Below are positions 42,893 to 53,100 of a stretch of 64,000 bases of DNA, one piece after another (position 1 is the stretch's first letter; each line of letters opens with the position of its first letter). The translations under genes were made by a program, and so were the position numbers. The DNA is from a virus: the IMG/VR virus record IMGVR_UViG_3300042862_000066, positions 1-64,000 of that record; one strand, given 5' to 3'. The notes beneath the pieces are model-generated. The model did not search any database. It had not been told where the DNA came from and saw nothing but the letters and a program-made list of their open reading frames with translations.

Positions 42893-45817
42893 TTAAAATG
42901 CTCCCACTAAGTAACTATACGGAATAGGTCCTCCCTTCTTCTGATAATAGTTAGGATTCTCTCCTGCTGCATAAGTTGCCGGATTTCCTGCCGCTGGTGC
43001 TGCCTCATTATAAGCATTAAAGTAAGCTTGGTTTTGAGGATCCAGCATTGGTTTAGATTTTCCTTTTGTCCAAACTGCAGCTGCTGCGCCTGGATCTATA
43101 TCAGGATTATCTCTCATGAATTGAGCAAATGCTTCAGCATCACTTGCCACGCTATTTGCGTTTTCGTTAGCTATAACATCTCTTCCTTTTATGAAATCCA
43201 TATCTCCTCCTGATGCAGGATCAATATGGTAATTAGGATACATAGCGTTTAGCACCTGAGTTTTTGATCTATTAGTGTAAGCATCTGAAAGAGCTTCTGT
43301 CCATTTTGCACCAGCGTCTCTCTTCGCATTATCGTAGTTTTGATTAAGTGTATTAACCTGGTCAACGTAAGTTTGAATATTTTGTTTATTCATAGCCTGT
43401 GATTTGTTCATTATATCGGCAACCTTATATGAATACTCGTTAGCAGTATTAACATTAAGACCGTTATAACGTCCCATAGTTTGACCTATAATCTCTGCAA
43501 GCTTTCCTTGAGTTTCGGAAGCTCTTGCCCCCAAAGCTTGAGTAGATCCAGATACAGCTCTTGCCACATCCATTGCTCCTCTTGCGGCAGAGACATTAGC
43601 ATAGTTTTCTTGCTCAGGATTGTAGTATGTAACATTCGGTAAAGTCGGCGACATTGTTTGCAATGACGGATAATACTTATTAATGTTAAAGTAATTCTGT
43701 GCGGCATTCGCATTACGAAGTCTGTCCTGTAACCAGAATGGTGTATACTGGTCTCCTTTAACATAGTCAGGAGATTTTGGTTGTTTTATAGTTGGATCAA
43801 GTAATCTTGACTCTTCTGTTTCCGTAGGGTTTAGCGGATCAACTTTTCTCTCAAAAGTAAAAGCATCAGCATGCTCTAATCCTAATTTTTTGTCGTCGCT
43901 TAATCCTGGACGAAATTCTCCGGGATTAAAGAAGTTTTCTACTGCGTCAACATAGTTAAGGTTAGTTACAACGTTACCGTCTTTATCTTTAATTTCTCTA
44001 GCTGTCTTAACTCTTTTATTTCCTTGAATAAAAGCTTCTGTGTATAACTGGTCAGGCTTTGAGATATTAGCTTTGATATGTGAATCATTTATATCCATGC
44101 CCAAAGAGTAGAACATATTCTTTCTATTCGCTGTTTTACCATCAACATCCCCTACGGTTACTTCAGGAAGTGCTTCCCATTGTTCAGGAGTACCATTTGG
44201 ATTGCGAGCTTTCCAGAAACGATATTCATAAAATGATGGGTCAGTATAACCAAAAAAACCGCCTCCAGATTTTTGTCGAGACACTTGATATTTAGGTTCA
44301 TCTGGTACGCCTAATACATCTGACTCTGCTCCATAAGATAAAAACTTAGTTAAGAAATCTTTCTCAGCCGTAGTCATTTTACCACGAGCTTCAGACTTTA
44401 TATCCCAACCAGGATTGTACGTATTATCATTATCTTTCCACTTCTCAGCATGATAAACAGCCGCCTTAGCATCCTCTAATTTTTTTAGTATTGCTTCAGC
44501 CTTTATTTTATCTTCTTCAAGATTTCCAGTATAGTTTGTTTTACCTGACTTAGTAGTAGAAATAGGTTTAGTTTGATCATATGATGAGACCTTGTAATAC
44601 TTACCGTCTTCCTCATAGACATCTCCAGAATTCACGGCCTTGTCTTTAGATACAATTTTAGTATTAGCATCTACCGCAGGCTTCACTACTTTCTTTACAA
44701 TATATTTTTTACCGTTCTTTACAACGATACTCTCTCCTTCTTTTAATTCTACAGTAGGCTCTGTTGTTGTAGTAGGACCGTATTGTACAAAGTCTTTAAT
44801 TTTTGTTCCATAACCATCTACATAATAAACGGCACCATTAGCATCAGTTCTTACAAATATACCAGAGTTAGGATCAGGACGATTAGGATTACTTTGATCT
44901 AAACTACTAGGTTGATTTATTACTTCACTTAAAAGTTTTTTATACACATCATCATAGTATGCTCTTTCTCCATCGCGTTGAGCTCTTCTTTCTGCTTTTC
45001 TTTGCTTTCTAGGATTATCATATACCATATCATTAGGATCTGGTTCTCCTGTAGTTCCGCCCGGGGCATATTGTCTTAGATGACTCATCTGTCCTCCTCG
45101 TCTAGCCATAGGCATTTGAGGGGGCATCATTTCTTCTTGTTGACTAGCCATAGCTCCTTGCTGCATTGCCATCATCTCTTCCTCTGGAGCAGAAGGCATA
45201 CCTTGCTGAGGTTGCTGAGGTTGTTCCGGTTGTAAATCAGTCGGCATAAATATACTAGGATCTAACTGATACTTTGCTAGATACGGCATTGCAACTGTAG
45301 GAAGTCCTCCAGGAAAACCTTTCATTGATTCTTGAATCAATGCTAATTTAGCTAACTTAACATTATAGTTCGCTATAACTTGTTCGGCCGTACTTACTTG
45401 TAAAGCATCTGAGTTAGCATCAATTAATATCTTACGGTATGTATTTATATCATACTTCTTTGCTATCTCTGCTGGAGTATATCCTCCTTTCTTCTCAGGC
45501 ATTCCGAATTCTGCAAGTTGTACAGGATCTTTAATTCTCATTGATCTAGTATCACTAAAGATAAATGATTCTGCCGGAATAGCTAAAGGTACACCTCCTT
45601 CAAAGTGACGTTTACCTTTAATATTATAGTGTGCTGGTCCACCTTGCTTATTAGGGATAAGAACGGTCTCTCCTCCTTCTGCTTCAAGGTTAGCAACTTT
45701 CCTAGGAACACCACTTAAATATTTGCGAATATCAAGGGGCTTTTTACCTAAAGTGTTTGGGATATACTGCGGAGCCATTTGGTTCCCAGTACGTATGTTA
45801 TTATTGTTACCGTACAT
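42893..45817 (-). CDS. Conserved virion protein with repeated GG motifs (974 aa)
   Basis: This 974-aa protein has a well-formed N-terminal part, LEAEGGETVLIPNK, KGKRHFEGGVPLAIPAES, FIFSDTRSM and KKGGYTPAEIAKKYD, a pattern I recall as widespread in Bacteroidota phage structural genes. A Gln/Met/Pro-rich linker follows (residues about 190-240), then ARRGGQMSHLRQYAPGG, a charged centre and a helical C-terminal part ending QKKGGPIPYSYLVGAF. Several K/R-x-GG motifs, one near the C-terminus, are shared with neighbours. It lies 2 bases from the gene upstream. It is probably a tail/cargo structural protein; no enzyme motif is seen. Confidence 0.72.
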   Translation of the reverse strand: MYGNNNNIRTGNQMAPQYIPNTLGKKPLDIRKYLSGVPRKVANLEAEGGETVLIPNKQGGPAHYNIKGKRHFEGGVPLAIPAESFIFSDTRSMRIKDPVQLAEFGMPEKKGGYTPAEIAKKYDINTYRKILIDANSDALQVSTAEQVIANYNVKLAKLALIQESMKGFPGGLPTVAMPYLAKYQLDPSIFMPTDLQPEQPQQPQQGMPSAPEEEMMAMQQGAMASQQEEMMPPQMPMARRGGQMSHLRQYAPGGTTGEPDPNDMVYDNPRKQRKAERRAQRDGERAYYDDVYKKLLSEVINQPSSLDQSNPNRPDPNSGIFVRTDANGAVYYVDGYGTKIKDFVQYGPTTTTEPTVELKEGESIVVKNGKKYIVKKVVKPAVDANTKIVSKDKAVNSGDVYEEDGKYYKVSSYDQTKPISTTKSGKTNYTGNLEEDKIKAEAILKKLEDAKAAVYHAEKWKDNDNTYNPGWDIKSEARGKMTTAEKDFLTKFLSYGAESDVLGVPDEPKYQVSRQKSGGGFFGYTDPSFYEYRFWKARNPNGTPEQWEALPEVTVGDVDGKTANRKNMFYSLGMDINDSHIKANISKPDQLYTEAFIQGNKRVKTAREIKDKDGNVVTNLNYVDAVENFFNPGEFRPGLSDDKKLGLEHADAFTFERKVDPLNPTETEESRLLDPTIKQPKSPDYVKGDQYTPFWLQDRLRNANAAQNYFNINKYYPSLQTMSPTLPNVTYYNPEQENYANVSAARGAMDVARAVSGSTQALGARASETQGKLAEIIGQTMGRYNGLNVNTANEYSYKVADIMNKSQAMNKQNIQTYVDQVNTLNQNYDNAKRDAGAKWTEALSDAYTNRSKTQVLNAMYPNYHIDPASGGDMDFIKGRDVIANENANSVASDAEAFAQFMRDNPDIDPGAAAAVWTKGKSKPMLDPQNQAYFNAYNEAAPAAGNPATYAAGENPNYYQKKGGPIPYSYLVGAF

Positions 45818-45819
45818 AT

Positions 45820-48729
45820 TTATAGATATGAAAGTTTACCGCCTCTTTTTAAAATATCGTTTATCTGTTCTTCTGTCAAATATACTTCATCTCCTTCCTT
45901 CATGCTATCTAACATACTTCCTCCCATTTGAGCATAGCCTGTATTGAATACAGGAATACCGCTTCCGTCTCCGATCATACGTTTACCACTATTAATTATG
46001 TCGTTACCATAGAATGACGGAGCTGTATTAAATACATTTGAAGCTTGGGACGCCTCGCTGAGTTTTCTTGCATTAGCCACTCTTTCATCTTGATTAAAAA
46101 AAGCAGTAGCAGCAGACATGTTTCGCATCATCTTATTAAAGCTAGGCTTTTTCTTTGTCTTTGATTTCTGCTTTACGTTAAATGGATTTTCAACAAACCA
46201 TATATTAGGATCATCTGACTTATCGTACTCTGTACCCTTATCTAAAACATCTATTCTTTGTTGATCGGTCATTGGGGCAGAACTTGGAAACTCTAATGGT
46301 TTTCCTGTAGTAGGGTCATAAATTATTCCATCTTCCTCTTCTTCAGCCATGTCTGTAAAACTAAACGGTCCCCCCGGTCCAAACATAGGTATCATAGTAC
46401 CACCGTGTTTTTTCTTAAGCTCCGTAGTCCCATACTTTTGCTCATTAATTGCAATAAGCCTATTAATATAATCATCCGTCTTACTAGGATCTGAATTATC
46501 AAAGGTATTCCAGTTATTAGTAGTATTGTCTACTCTTGCTGCCCAACCCGGATATCTTACACTAATGTTTCCATTTTTTCTCTCTAAGCGGCTATATGAT
46601 AATTTACGTTGATCTCCGTATGCTGAATTAAATGCTTCCGGGTCATCATTATATTGCTGAGTAATTAAAGCTTGTGTTGCAGGGTCATTCCAAAGTCTAT
46701 CTATCTCAGCTTTATTATCTCTTAAAGCAACTCTAAGATTTGCATTAGATTTTTGAATAGGTCTTCCATTTTTATCTACACCAGTCTTCTCCATTCCTAA
46801 AAACATCCCATCAGCTCCCTCAACTCCTGCGGCATACATTAAGTCTAGTCTTGGATCCATTGATGTATTAACTACAGCATCTTTTACATGCATCCTAAGA
46901 GCCGTCGGAAGTTTAGAAGTTTGATCTAAGATCTTTTGTTTTTCTTTTGCTTCTTCTGCAGTAACGGTCTTACTTGGAGTAGTAAACGCATCTCCTTTTT
47001 TTATATTAGCAAAGTAATCGTTTATAGTAGCATTCGTGTAACTAGGTAGTCCTGCAGGCTTATAGTTTCTCCAGTCATTAGGATCAGTTGAAGAAGTAGT
47101 ACTCTTATTATTCCCTTTAGCTGCTGATGCAGTTGCTGCGGCGCTTGCTGCAGTAGTAGATACAACAGCATTTAATGTTGGATCCCAAGTGTATCCTGGA
47201 GGTAATTGATTTCCTGAAGGATCTACATTAGGTTGTGGCTGCGGTTGTGATTGTGATTGTGATAACACAGTTGTTGGATTAGGTCCTACGTTAGCCGCAC
47301 CTGGTACACCTGGTACATTAGGATATTCAGGAGATCCAGGGATATACTGAGATTGGAAAGGAGCTTCTTGCGAATCTGTACGCCTAGGTCCGGATTGATC
47401 TATTTCCATATTACCTGGAAAATCTTGCCATCCTCCACTAGGTGGAAAATAGTCTGTATCTTGGCCAGGACGGAATGTATAGTCTTCTGCCGCTTTAACA
47501 CCTGGACTAACTATTCTTGGATCGTTAGGATCCGGTTGAGGCCCAGTAGTTTTATTTTGTGTAGTTGATCCAGGAACTGTTGTTGATCCAGGAACTGTTG
47601 TTGATCCTGGAGCAGTCCCATTATTATTGCTAGCATACGGATCACCAGATAGTTTACCGTACTGCCATGTAGTAATATTTCTCTTGAAAGGACCCCAACC
47701 TTTTTCTTCAATAATAGGTGGACCTAATAATTTAGTATCTAGGTAAGTACCTTTTTGCATAGCTTGAGCAAAGTCTTTTGTAAGTCTATTACGATTTCTG
47801 TAATCGAATCTAGTACCTTCCTCTTTCTTTGCTTCAGCAGCTTCGAACATACGGCCATCAGGCCCAATAGCATAAAGCTTACCGTTGATCATCTGTGTTC
47901 TAAAACCGTCTTTCTTATCTTCTTTATTAACACCAGTTCCTGTATTATTAGCAGTAGCATTAGCATATGCTTCTTTAGCCTCTTTTGATTTAGTAGGATC
48001 TCCGTTTAACAACATATCTGGGCCACCACCAATAGTAGTAGTGCTTGGGTTCTCATCCCCTACATATTTGTCTAGTCCTCCGCCATAGCCCATCTCTCCG
48101 TAAGTGTAGTTCTCATAGACCGGATTCTTCTGTTTAAATATATCGGCCATGCCCGTTCTGAACTTACTCTTGATATCAGTATAGGTATCAGGAATACCAT
48201 TCTTTTTATTATAGGCAGCTTCACGATCAATTAAAGATGTTCTTTGACCAAAGTCTTTAAATGCATTTTTTACGTCTCCTATTTTATTCTTAGCAAACAT
48301 TTCTAAGTTGCCGGCATCATAAAGACTACTTCCGTAATCAGGACGTTGGTTAACATTCATACCGTATCCGGCCTGAACCATTTCCTCATCTGTATATTCT
48401 CTCTCCTCGTTCTCTCCCTGTGATTCTCTCATTACCTCTTTTAACAGATTCTTCTGAGCAGTTTCCTGAATGGTCTTAATAAAAGTGTTAACCCTATTAG
48501 TATAGAAACTTTGGTCGCCTTCATCCATATCTGTGTCACCACCTTCTGCTAGGATTGGATATTTACCTCCATAATAATGTTCAAACTCCTGCATAGTTTT
48601 CATATCAACACCGTTTAAATCTGCACCGGTTTGATATTCAGGAAGTTGACCAGGCATAGCTTGGGTATAACCTACAGGGCCACCGCCATTGAATCGAAGA
48701 AAAAGTCTAGATAATTTTTCGTTTTTCAT
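45820..48729 (-). CDS. Virion protein with possible lysozyme-like module (969 aa)
   Basis: This 969-aa protein has N-terminal GG-rich segments (FNGGGPVGYT, LAEGGDTD) and a low-complexity centre with PGSTTV repeats and Ser/Gln/Pro runs. Residues about 605-735 recall the GH108/PG_binding_3 lysozyme pattern: LPTALRMHVKDAVVNTS, then AAGVEGADGMFLG, and a late YPGWAARVDNT. No clear GH108 catalytic Glu/Gly signature is visible, so it may be degenerate or a binding module. After it come KKHGGTMIPMFGPGG and the C-terminus LKRGGKLSYL. As a virion protein it could help DNA cross the peptidoglycan layer; that is inference. It lies 2 bases before the 974-aa gene. Confidence 0.62.
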   Translation of the reverse strand: MKNEKLSRLFLRFNGGGPVGYTQAMPGQLPEYQTGADLNGVDMKTMQEFEHYYGGKYPILAEGGDTDMDEGDQSFYTNRVNTFIKTIQETAQKNLLKEVMRESQGENEEREYTDEEMVQAGYGMNVNQRPDYGSSLYDAGNLEMFAKNKIGDVKNAFKDFGQRTSLIDREAAYNKKNGIPDTYTDIKSKFRTGMADIFKQKNPVYENYTYGEMGYGGGLDKYVGDENPSTTTIGGGPDMLLNGDPTKSKEAKEAYANATANNTGTGVNKEDKKDGFRTQMINGKLYAIGPDGRMFEAAEAKKEEGTRFDYRNRNRLTKDFAQAMQKGTYLDTKLLGPPIIEEKGWGPFKRNITTWQYGKLSGDPYASNNNGTAPGSTTVPGSTTVPGSTTQNKTTGPQPDPNDPRIVSPGVKAAEDYTFRPGQDTDYFPPSGGWQDFPGNMEIDQSGPRRTDSQEAPFQSQYIPGSPEYPNVPGVPGAANVGPNPTTVLSQSQSQPQPQPNVDPSGNQLPPGYTWDPTLNAVVSTTAASAAATASAAKGNNKSTTSSTDPNDWRNYKPAGLPSYTNATINDYFANIKKGDAFTTPSKTVTAEEAKEKQKILDQTSKLPTALRMHVKDAVVNTSMDPRLDLMYAAGVEGADGMFLGMEKTGVDKNGRPIQKSNANLRVALRDNKAEIDRLWNDPATQALITQQYNDDPEAFNSAYGDQRKLSYSRLERKNGNISVRYPGWAARVDNTTNNWNTFDNSDPSKTDDYINRLIAINEQKYGTTELKKKHGGTMIPMFGPGGPFSFTDMAEEEEDGIIYDPTTGKPLEFPSSAPMTDQQRIDVLDKGTEYDKSDDPNIWFVENPFNVKQKSKTKKKPSFNKMMRNMSAATAFFNQDERVANARKLSEASQASNVFNTAPSFYGNDIINSGKRMIGDGSGIPVFNTGYAQMGGSMLDSMKEGDEVYLTEEQINDILKRGGKLSYL
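47561..47615 (-). repeat. 18-bp tandem repeat encoding PGSTTV
   Basis: Two exact 18-base copies (47567-47584, 47585-47602) and partial flanking copies encode repeats of Pro-Gly-Ser-Thr-Thr-Val in the 969-aa protein. They form a flexible linker. Such repeats readily change copy number between strains. Confidence 0.75.
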
Positions 48730-48769
48730 AAGCTGCTAAGATAAGCATTATATTATAAGATACTGATTT

Positions 48770-50116
48770 TTACTTGTTTTTCCAATTGTTAGGTAGCGAG
48801 TCTATCTTTACTCGCTTTAAGGATCCTCCATATTTTTCTTGCATTAAACCTAACCTTTTTATTTGATCATAAAACTTACTGTAAGATCCAGGATCGGTCA
48901 TTGTCTTAAATCTTTCTCCAGTAAGTTCATATCTATCTGTTGCCCCTTGTGGTCCAACATATTGACCCGAAACTATCATTGGTATATCTACATCTCCTTC
49001 ATCATAACCTACAGTAGCTTTATATTCTGTAGCTCCTGTGCCCATACCTAAGTTAGGTCTTCTAGGATCAGGTAGTATTTCACCAGTCCTAGGATTTCTT
49101 GGTTGATTATACTCAGGTAAGGTATATATATTTTGTTCTTTAAGCGGTAATCCAAATGGCATATCCCCGCCTTCTTGTTTCTTTGGTTTTAAGCCAATTG
49201 CTCCTGTAAATGTATTATAAGCAGATTTAGCAAAACCCTGAGAGTCTTCTGCAGCAGCTGTGTTATATGCATTTGTACCAATACCGTAATATTTTCCAAT
49301 TTGCTTAGCGCCTGTCTGCCAAGGCCCAAAACCAGAAAATGTTTTAATTCCGGTTGATGCAATATTTCCTAAACCCGCAGCCAACTGATCTGTGTTCCCT
49401 GTTCTATTATAGTCTTTAAAACTTTTAATTGTTTCAGGAACAACTTTATTTCCAAAATCATAAGCGCCTTTTGCTCTTAGTGCTCCAGACACTTCCGGTA
49501 TTGCTTCAAAAGCTGCACTAGTTTCTCCAAGAGTAGTAGCAGCTGCCCCTAATGATGAAAGAGCTACAGGGGCCATAAAGGCCGCTTCAAAAATAGGAAC
49601 ACTAGGAAGACCTGCAGGATCCATATCTGACACGCTTCTGTTCTTGTAGTATTCTATCTCCTGCCTGTTTTTTTCTTCTCTTTGCGCTTTAAGTGCAGCG
49701 TTCTCATTTGCAATACCAGCGTTTACTTTTGTAGGACCTACGCTTGATTTCTCATAAGCAGGATTGGGTTGTCCTGCTGTAGCCCTTTGTTGTCTTACTT
49801 CCTGGGGTACAGATACGGGAGCATTAGGTTTACTAGCTGCAATATTTCTTTGAACATTCTGTAGCTGTGGGGCTGCTAGTTGTGGGCCTTGCGGTATAGA
49901 AGCGTCAGGTTGGTATCCAAAACCAGGTCTTGGATTTTTTCCCCAGTTTGATTTTTGGTAATCAGCAACAGAGTTCCATCCCATAGCTTGGGCTCTTTTA
50001 TTAAGCTCAAGGTTTTCTGCATAACTTTTACTAGTATCATAGCTAGTATCAAAATTTTGATTAAGCCCGTACTGTGCTTTAGGTAAAGATAATATCTTAA
50101 CTTTTTTATAAGCCAT
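48770..50116 (-). CDS. Conserved virion-associated protein with GG motifs (448 aa)
   Basis: This 448-aa protein starts MAYKKVKILSLPKAQYG. An ATG six codons earlier (50134) overlaps the previous gene more and is less likely. The N-terminal half is Asn/Gln/Pro-rich and probably extended; the centre is Ala/Gly-rich helix (MAPVALSSLGAAATTLGE). The C-terminal part has KKQEGGDMPFGLPL, a Pro-rich patch and EKYGGSLKRVKIDSLP. The GG motifs and MA-K-rich start resemble both its large neighbours and the tiny genes at 12.3-14 kb. The start overlaps the upstream gene by 11 bases. It is likely a minor virion component; no enzyme motif is found. Confidence 0.65.
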   Translation of the reverse strand: MAYKKVKILSLPKAQYGLNQNFDTSYDTSKSYAENLELNKRAQAMGWNSVADYQKSNWGKNPRPGFGYQPDASIPQGPQLAAPQLQNVQRNIAASKPNAPVSVPQEVRQQRATAGQPNPAYEKSSVGPTKVNAGIANENAALKAQREEKNRQEIEYYKNRSVSDMDPAGLPSVPIFEAAFMAPVALSSLGAAATTLGETSAAFEAIPEVSGALRAKGAYDFGNKVVPETIKSFKDYNRTGNTDQLAAGLGNIASTGIKTFSGFGPWQTGAKQIGKYYGIGTNAYNTAAAEDSQGFAKSAYNTFTGAIGLKPKKQEGGDMPFGLPLKEQNIYTLPEYNQPRNPRTGEILPDPRRPNLGMGTGATEYKATVGYDEGDVDIPMIVSGQYVGPQGATDRYELTGERFKTMTDPGSYSKFYDQIKRLGLMQEKYGGSLKRVKIDSLPNNWKNK

Positions 50117-53100
50117 ATGCCTTTGTATAATCAAACGGTATGTATCCTAGGAATGGTTTTTCATTGTAACTTACTTCTCCACCATATTTCTTTTTAGCAA
50201 CAACCGGAGCATCTGTTAATTTTTTAATACCCCACTGCGGAAGCATAATCTGACCATTAGCATCTATGTATGGAAACTTATCTTCAAATTGTAAGTTAAC
50301 TCCTGTTTTCTTTTGGAAGTTATTAAGTTTATTATTTATAAGCTTAAGTATTTCTTCATTATTTGCTCCAGCTTTACTCATATAACCATAACTATTCATG
50401 GGTTGAAAGCCTAAGAAAGCGGGCTCTAATTTTCCGGCATTATCTGGATTTTTAATAGTCTTCATTATATAGTCCATTTGTACAACATATGAATTATGAC
50501 TTGTACTTGTGGAACCTGTAATAACATCACCTGCCTTACCATTAGCTAAATAAGAGTCTAAGCTTCTTGTTACACTTTCTAGCATCTTTCGCTCATTAGT
50601 AAAATTCTTGGCAAAAAGAGCAGGGGTGGCTTGCTGATAGTTATTGGTAACAGCTTGTTCAGTAGATGGTCTATACTGAGGACTCGAATTAAGATCAACA
50701 ATTCCTTGTTTATTTCTTTTTACGGCGCCCTTAAATTGTGCTTCAGTTAATGGTGTAACAAACTCATCTCGTCGAGCTGCCCTTCTTCCAGCTCTAACTT
50801 CATCTGTAACTTTACCTAAAAACTTATCTAGAGTACCTTCTTTAGGAACCTCTCCATACTTACCAAAAACTTTTTCATATCGTGAAGCATCATTTGTTAA
50901 CTGATAACCATATTGATTAGCATTAATAAGCATATCAAATGGATTATCTGATTCATTTAACATGTGAGCAAAGCTGTCTATACGATCCTGCTCACTAAGG
51001 TAAGCGTCTCCCTGTATATTTGCCGTTATATCGTTATAGCCCTCTTTAAGTAATTTTGTATCTTTTTTAGATAAGTTAAAATCCTTAGCTACATTATCAA
51101 GTATAACATTTACATCTGGTGGGTTTGCTATACTACCCATGCTACCAGGAGCCTGACGAGTAGTAGGATTTCTTGACCATCCTGCTAGGGGTTTTGCTGG
51201 CATCGACCCGTCTAAAGCAGCAGCATGCGCCCTACGAAAAGCTTCTTCTTTTGATAGACCTTGATCAGCCATTAATTTTTCTGCTGCACGATCTATATTT
51301 AATTCCAAACTTTTTGTTTGAGCAGCATTATATCCATTTCTTGCTGCACTTATTTTAGCGGACTCATTTGCATTTTTTGGCATTTTAGTTATTGATTCAA
51401 AACCGGATGCCGTTCGTCTACCATCCATTCTGGTATAACCCCCTCTATCAAGAGCATTCCTTACTTCATATAATGCTTGCCTAGGATCGGCTCCGCTCAT
51501 AATAGCACTATCGTAAAGTGCCTGAATGTTATCATTTACTGCGGCTTTTTCACGAGATGATAATCCAATATTATTTGCATGGTCACCAAAAAAAGTTTTT
51601 ACCTCATCTAAATCGTTAAAGCTAGCAGGTATTGGCTTATTAGGCCTAACAGCATTGCCACTTGGACCACGTGTAAAATTTACACTTGATGGCATATCTT
51701 CTGGCGCCACGACACCAGTAAAGTCTCTAGGTCCTTCAGCTTGAAAACCAGCAGGTAAATCTCCACCAGCATAGTTTGGTAAAGTTTGTATTTCTTTTGA
51801 GGGTTGTTCTGCGATAGCGGCTACAGAACTGGGAGCACCATGTTGTGTTTCAAGTTGATTTAACACTAAAGCTCTATCTTGAGCATCTAAGTTTTTCCAG
51901 TTTGTTCCCTGATTAGTAAGTTCATCCGTTATTTGCTGACGAACAGTTTCAGGATAAGCTGCAAATCTTGCATCTTGTTCAGCTAAAGGTTTTAGATCAT
52001 TTAAAAATTCTGCTTTAGTTTTTGACGTATATCCAACATTAGCATTTGCATTATTTAATAACTGTCTTATTTGATCATCAGGTAGATTACTATTAAGTAC
52101 AGCATCGTACATATCCTGATACGTCCTACCTTTATAATCAAAGGCACCACCAATAGTATTTGTTGAAGCAGCTCTTGCTGTAACATTTGGATCAATATCA
52201 TTAAAGGCTTGATATCCTGGAACAGCATCCCTTGCAAAAATTCCTGCTTTTGATTCTAGAAAAGATCCTGTTTTGTTTAATAGTCCTGTAGCGGTTCTTG
52301 TTCCTATCTCAGTACCAGCTTGAATAAAAGGTTTTGCTGCCCGAACCCCTTTTATTGCTTGTTTGCCTATCCCCATTCCAACTAAGTTTAAAGGATCTAT
52401 TATAGCATTTCCAAATTCATCAAGAACAATATCTCTTCCCCCTGTGTAATCAATAGGGGATGCTCCAGAAAAACCTCTACCGCTACCTTCTGTGATCATG
52501 CCTTTAAGACCTTCTGCTGGAATAGTTACCATGCCTAAAGCGTCTAATATTCCAGCATTTTTTGCCTCTTCTTCAGATAGTTGTTCTGGAAAAAGATTAG
52601 GCACCTGAGGACGCATATCCTCAGGTAATGCCCGCATAGCTAGTCCCGCTGGTGAAAGTAAACCAGTTGTAGCAGAACTTAATAAACCTTGAGCACCTGC
52701 TGCCCATTTATTAGCAGCAACTTCTCCGCTAAACTTTTTTGATTGTTGTAATGTAGCTAATTCACCTGGACTAAAACTGGCTAACCACTCCTGTCTACTT
52801 CTATCTCCTTGAGGATTTTCTCCTAAAATCTTCATGGCAATATAATCAGTCTTAGCATTTTGGTAATTAGTTTTTCTATTATTATAACCCCAACCCTCTC
52901 CTGTATAAGGATTAGTAGCAGTTTTACCAATGCCTAATAAACTACCAAGAAACTTTTCCGTTACAGGTGAATTAGGATCTGTACCGTCTTCCCAGTTATT
53001 TGGATCAGGATTTTGAGTCATAAATTCTCTAGCATATTTAGTACCCCTGTTTGGGGCACCTACTGCATTTACCTGAGGCATTCGGTATGCTATGTTATTC

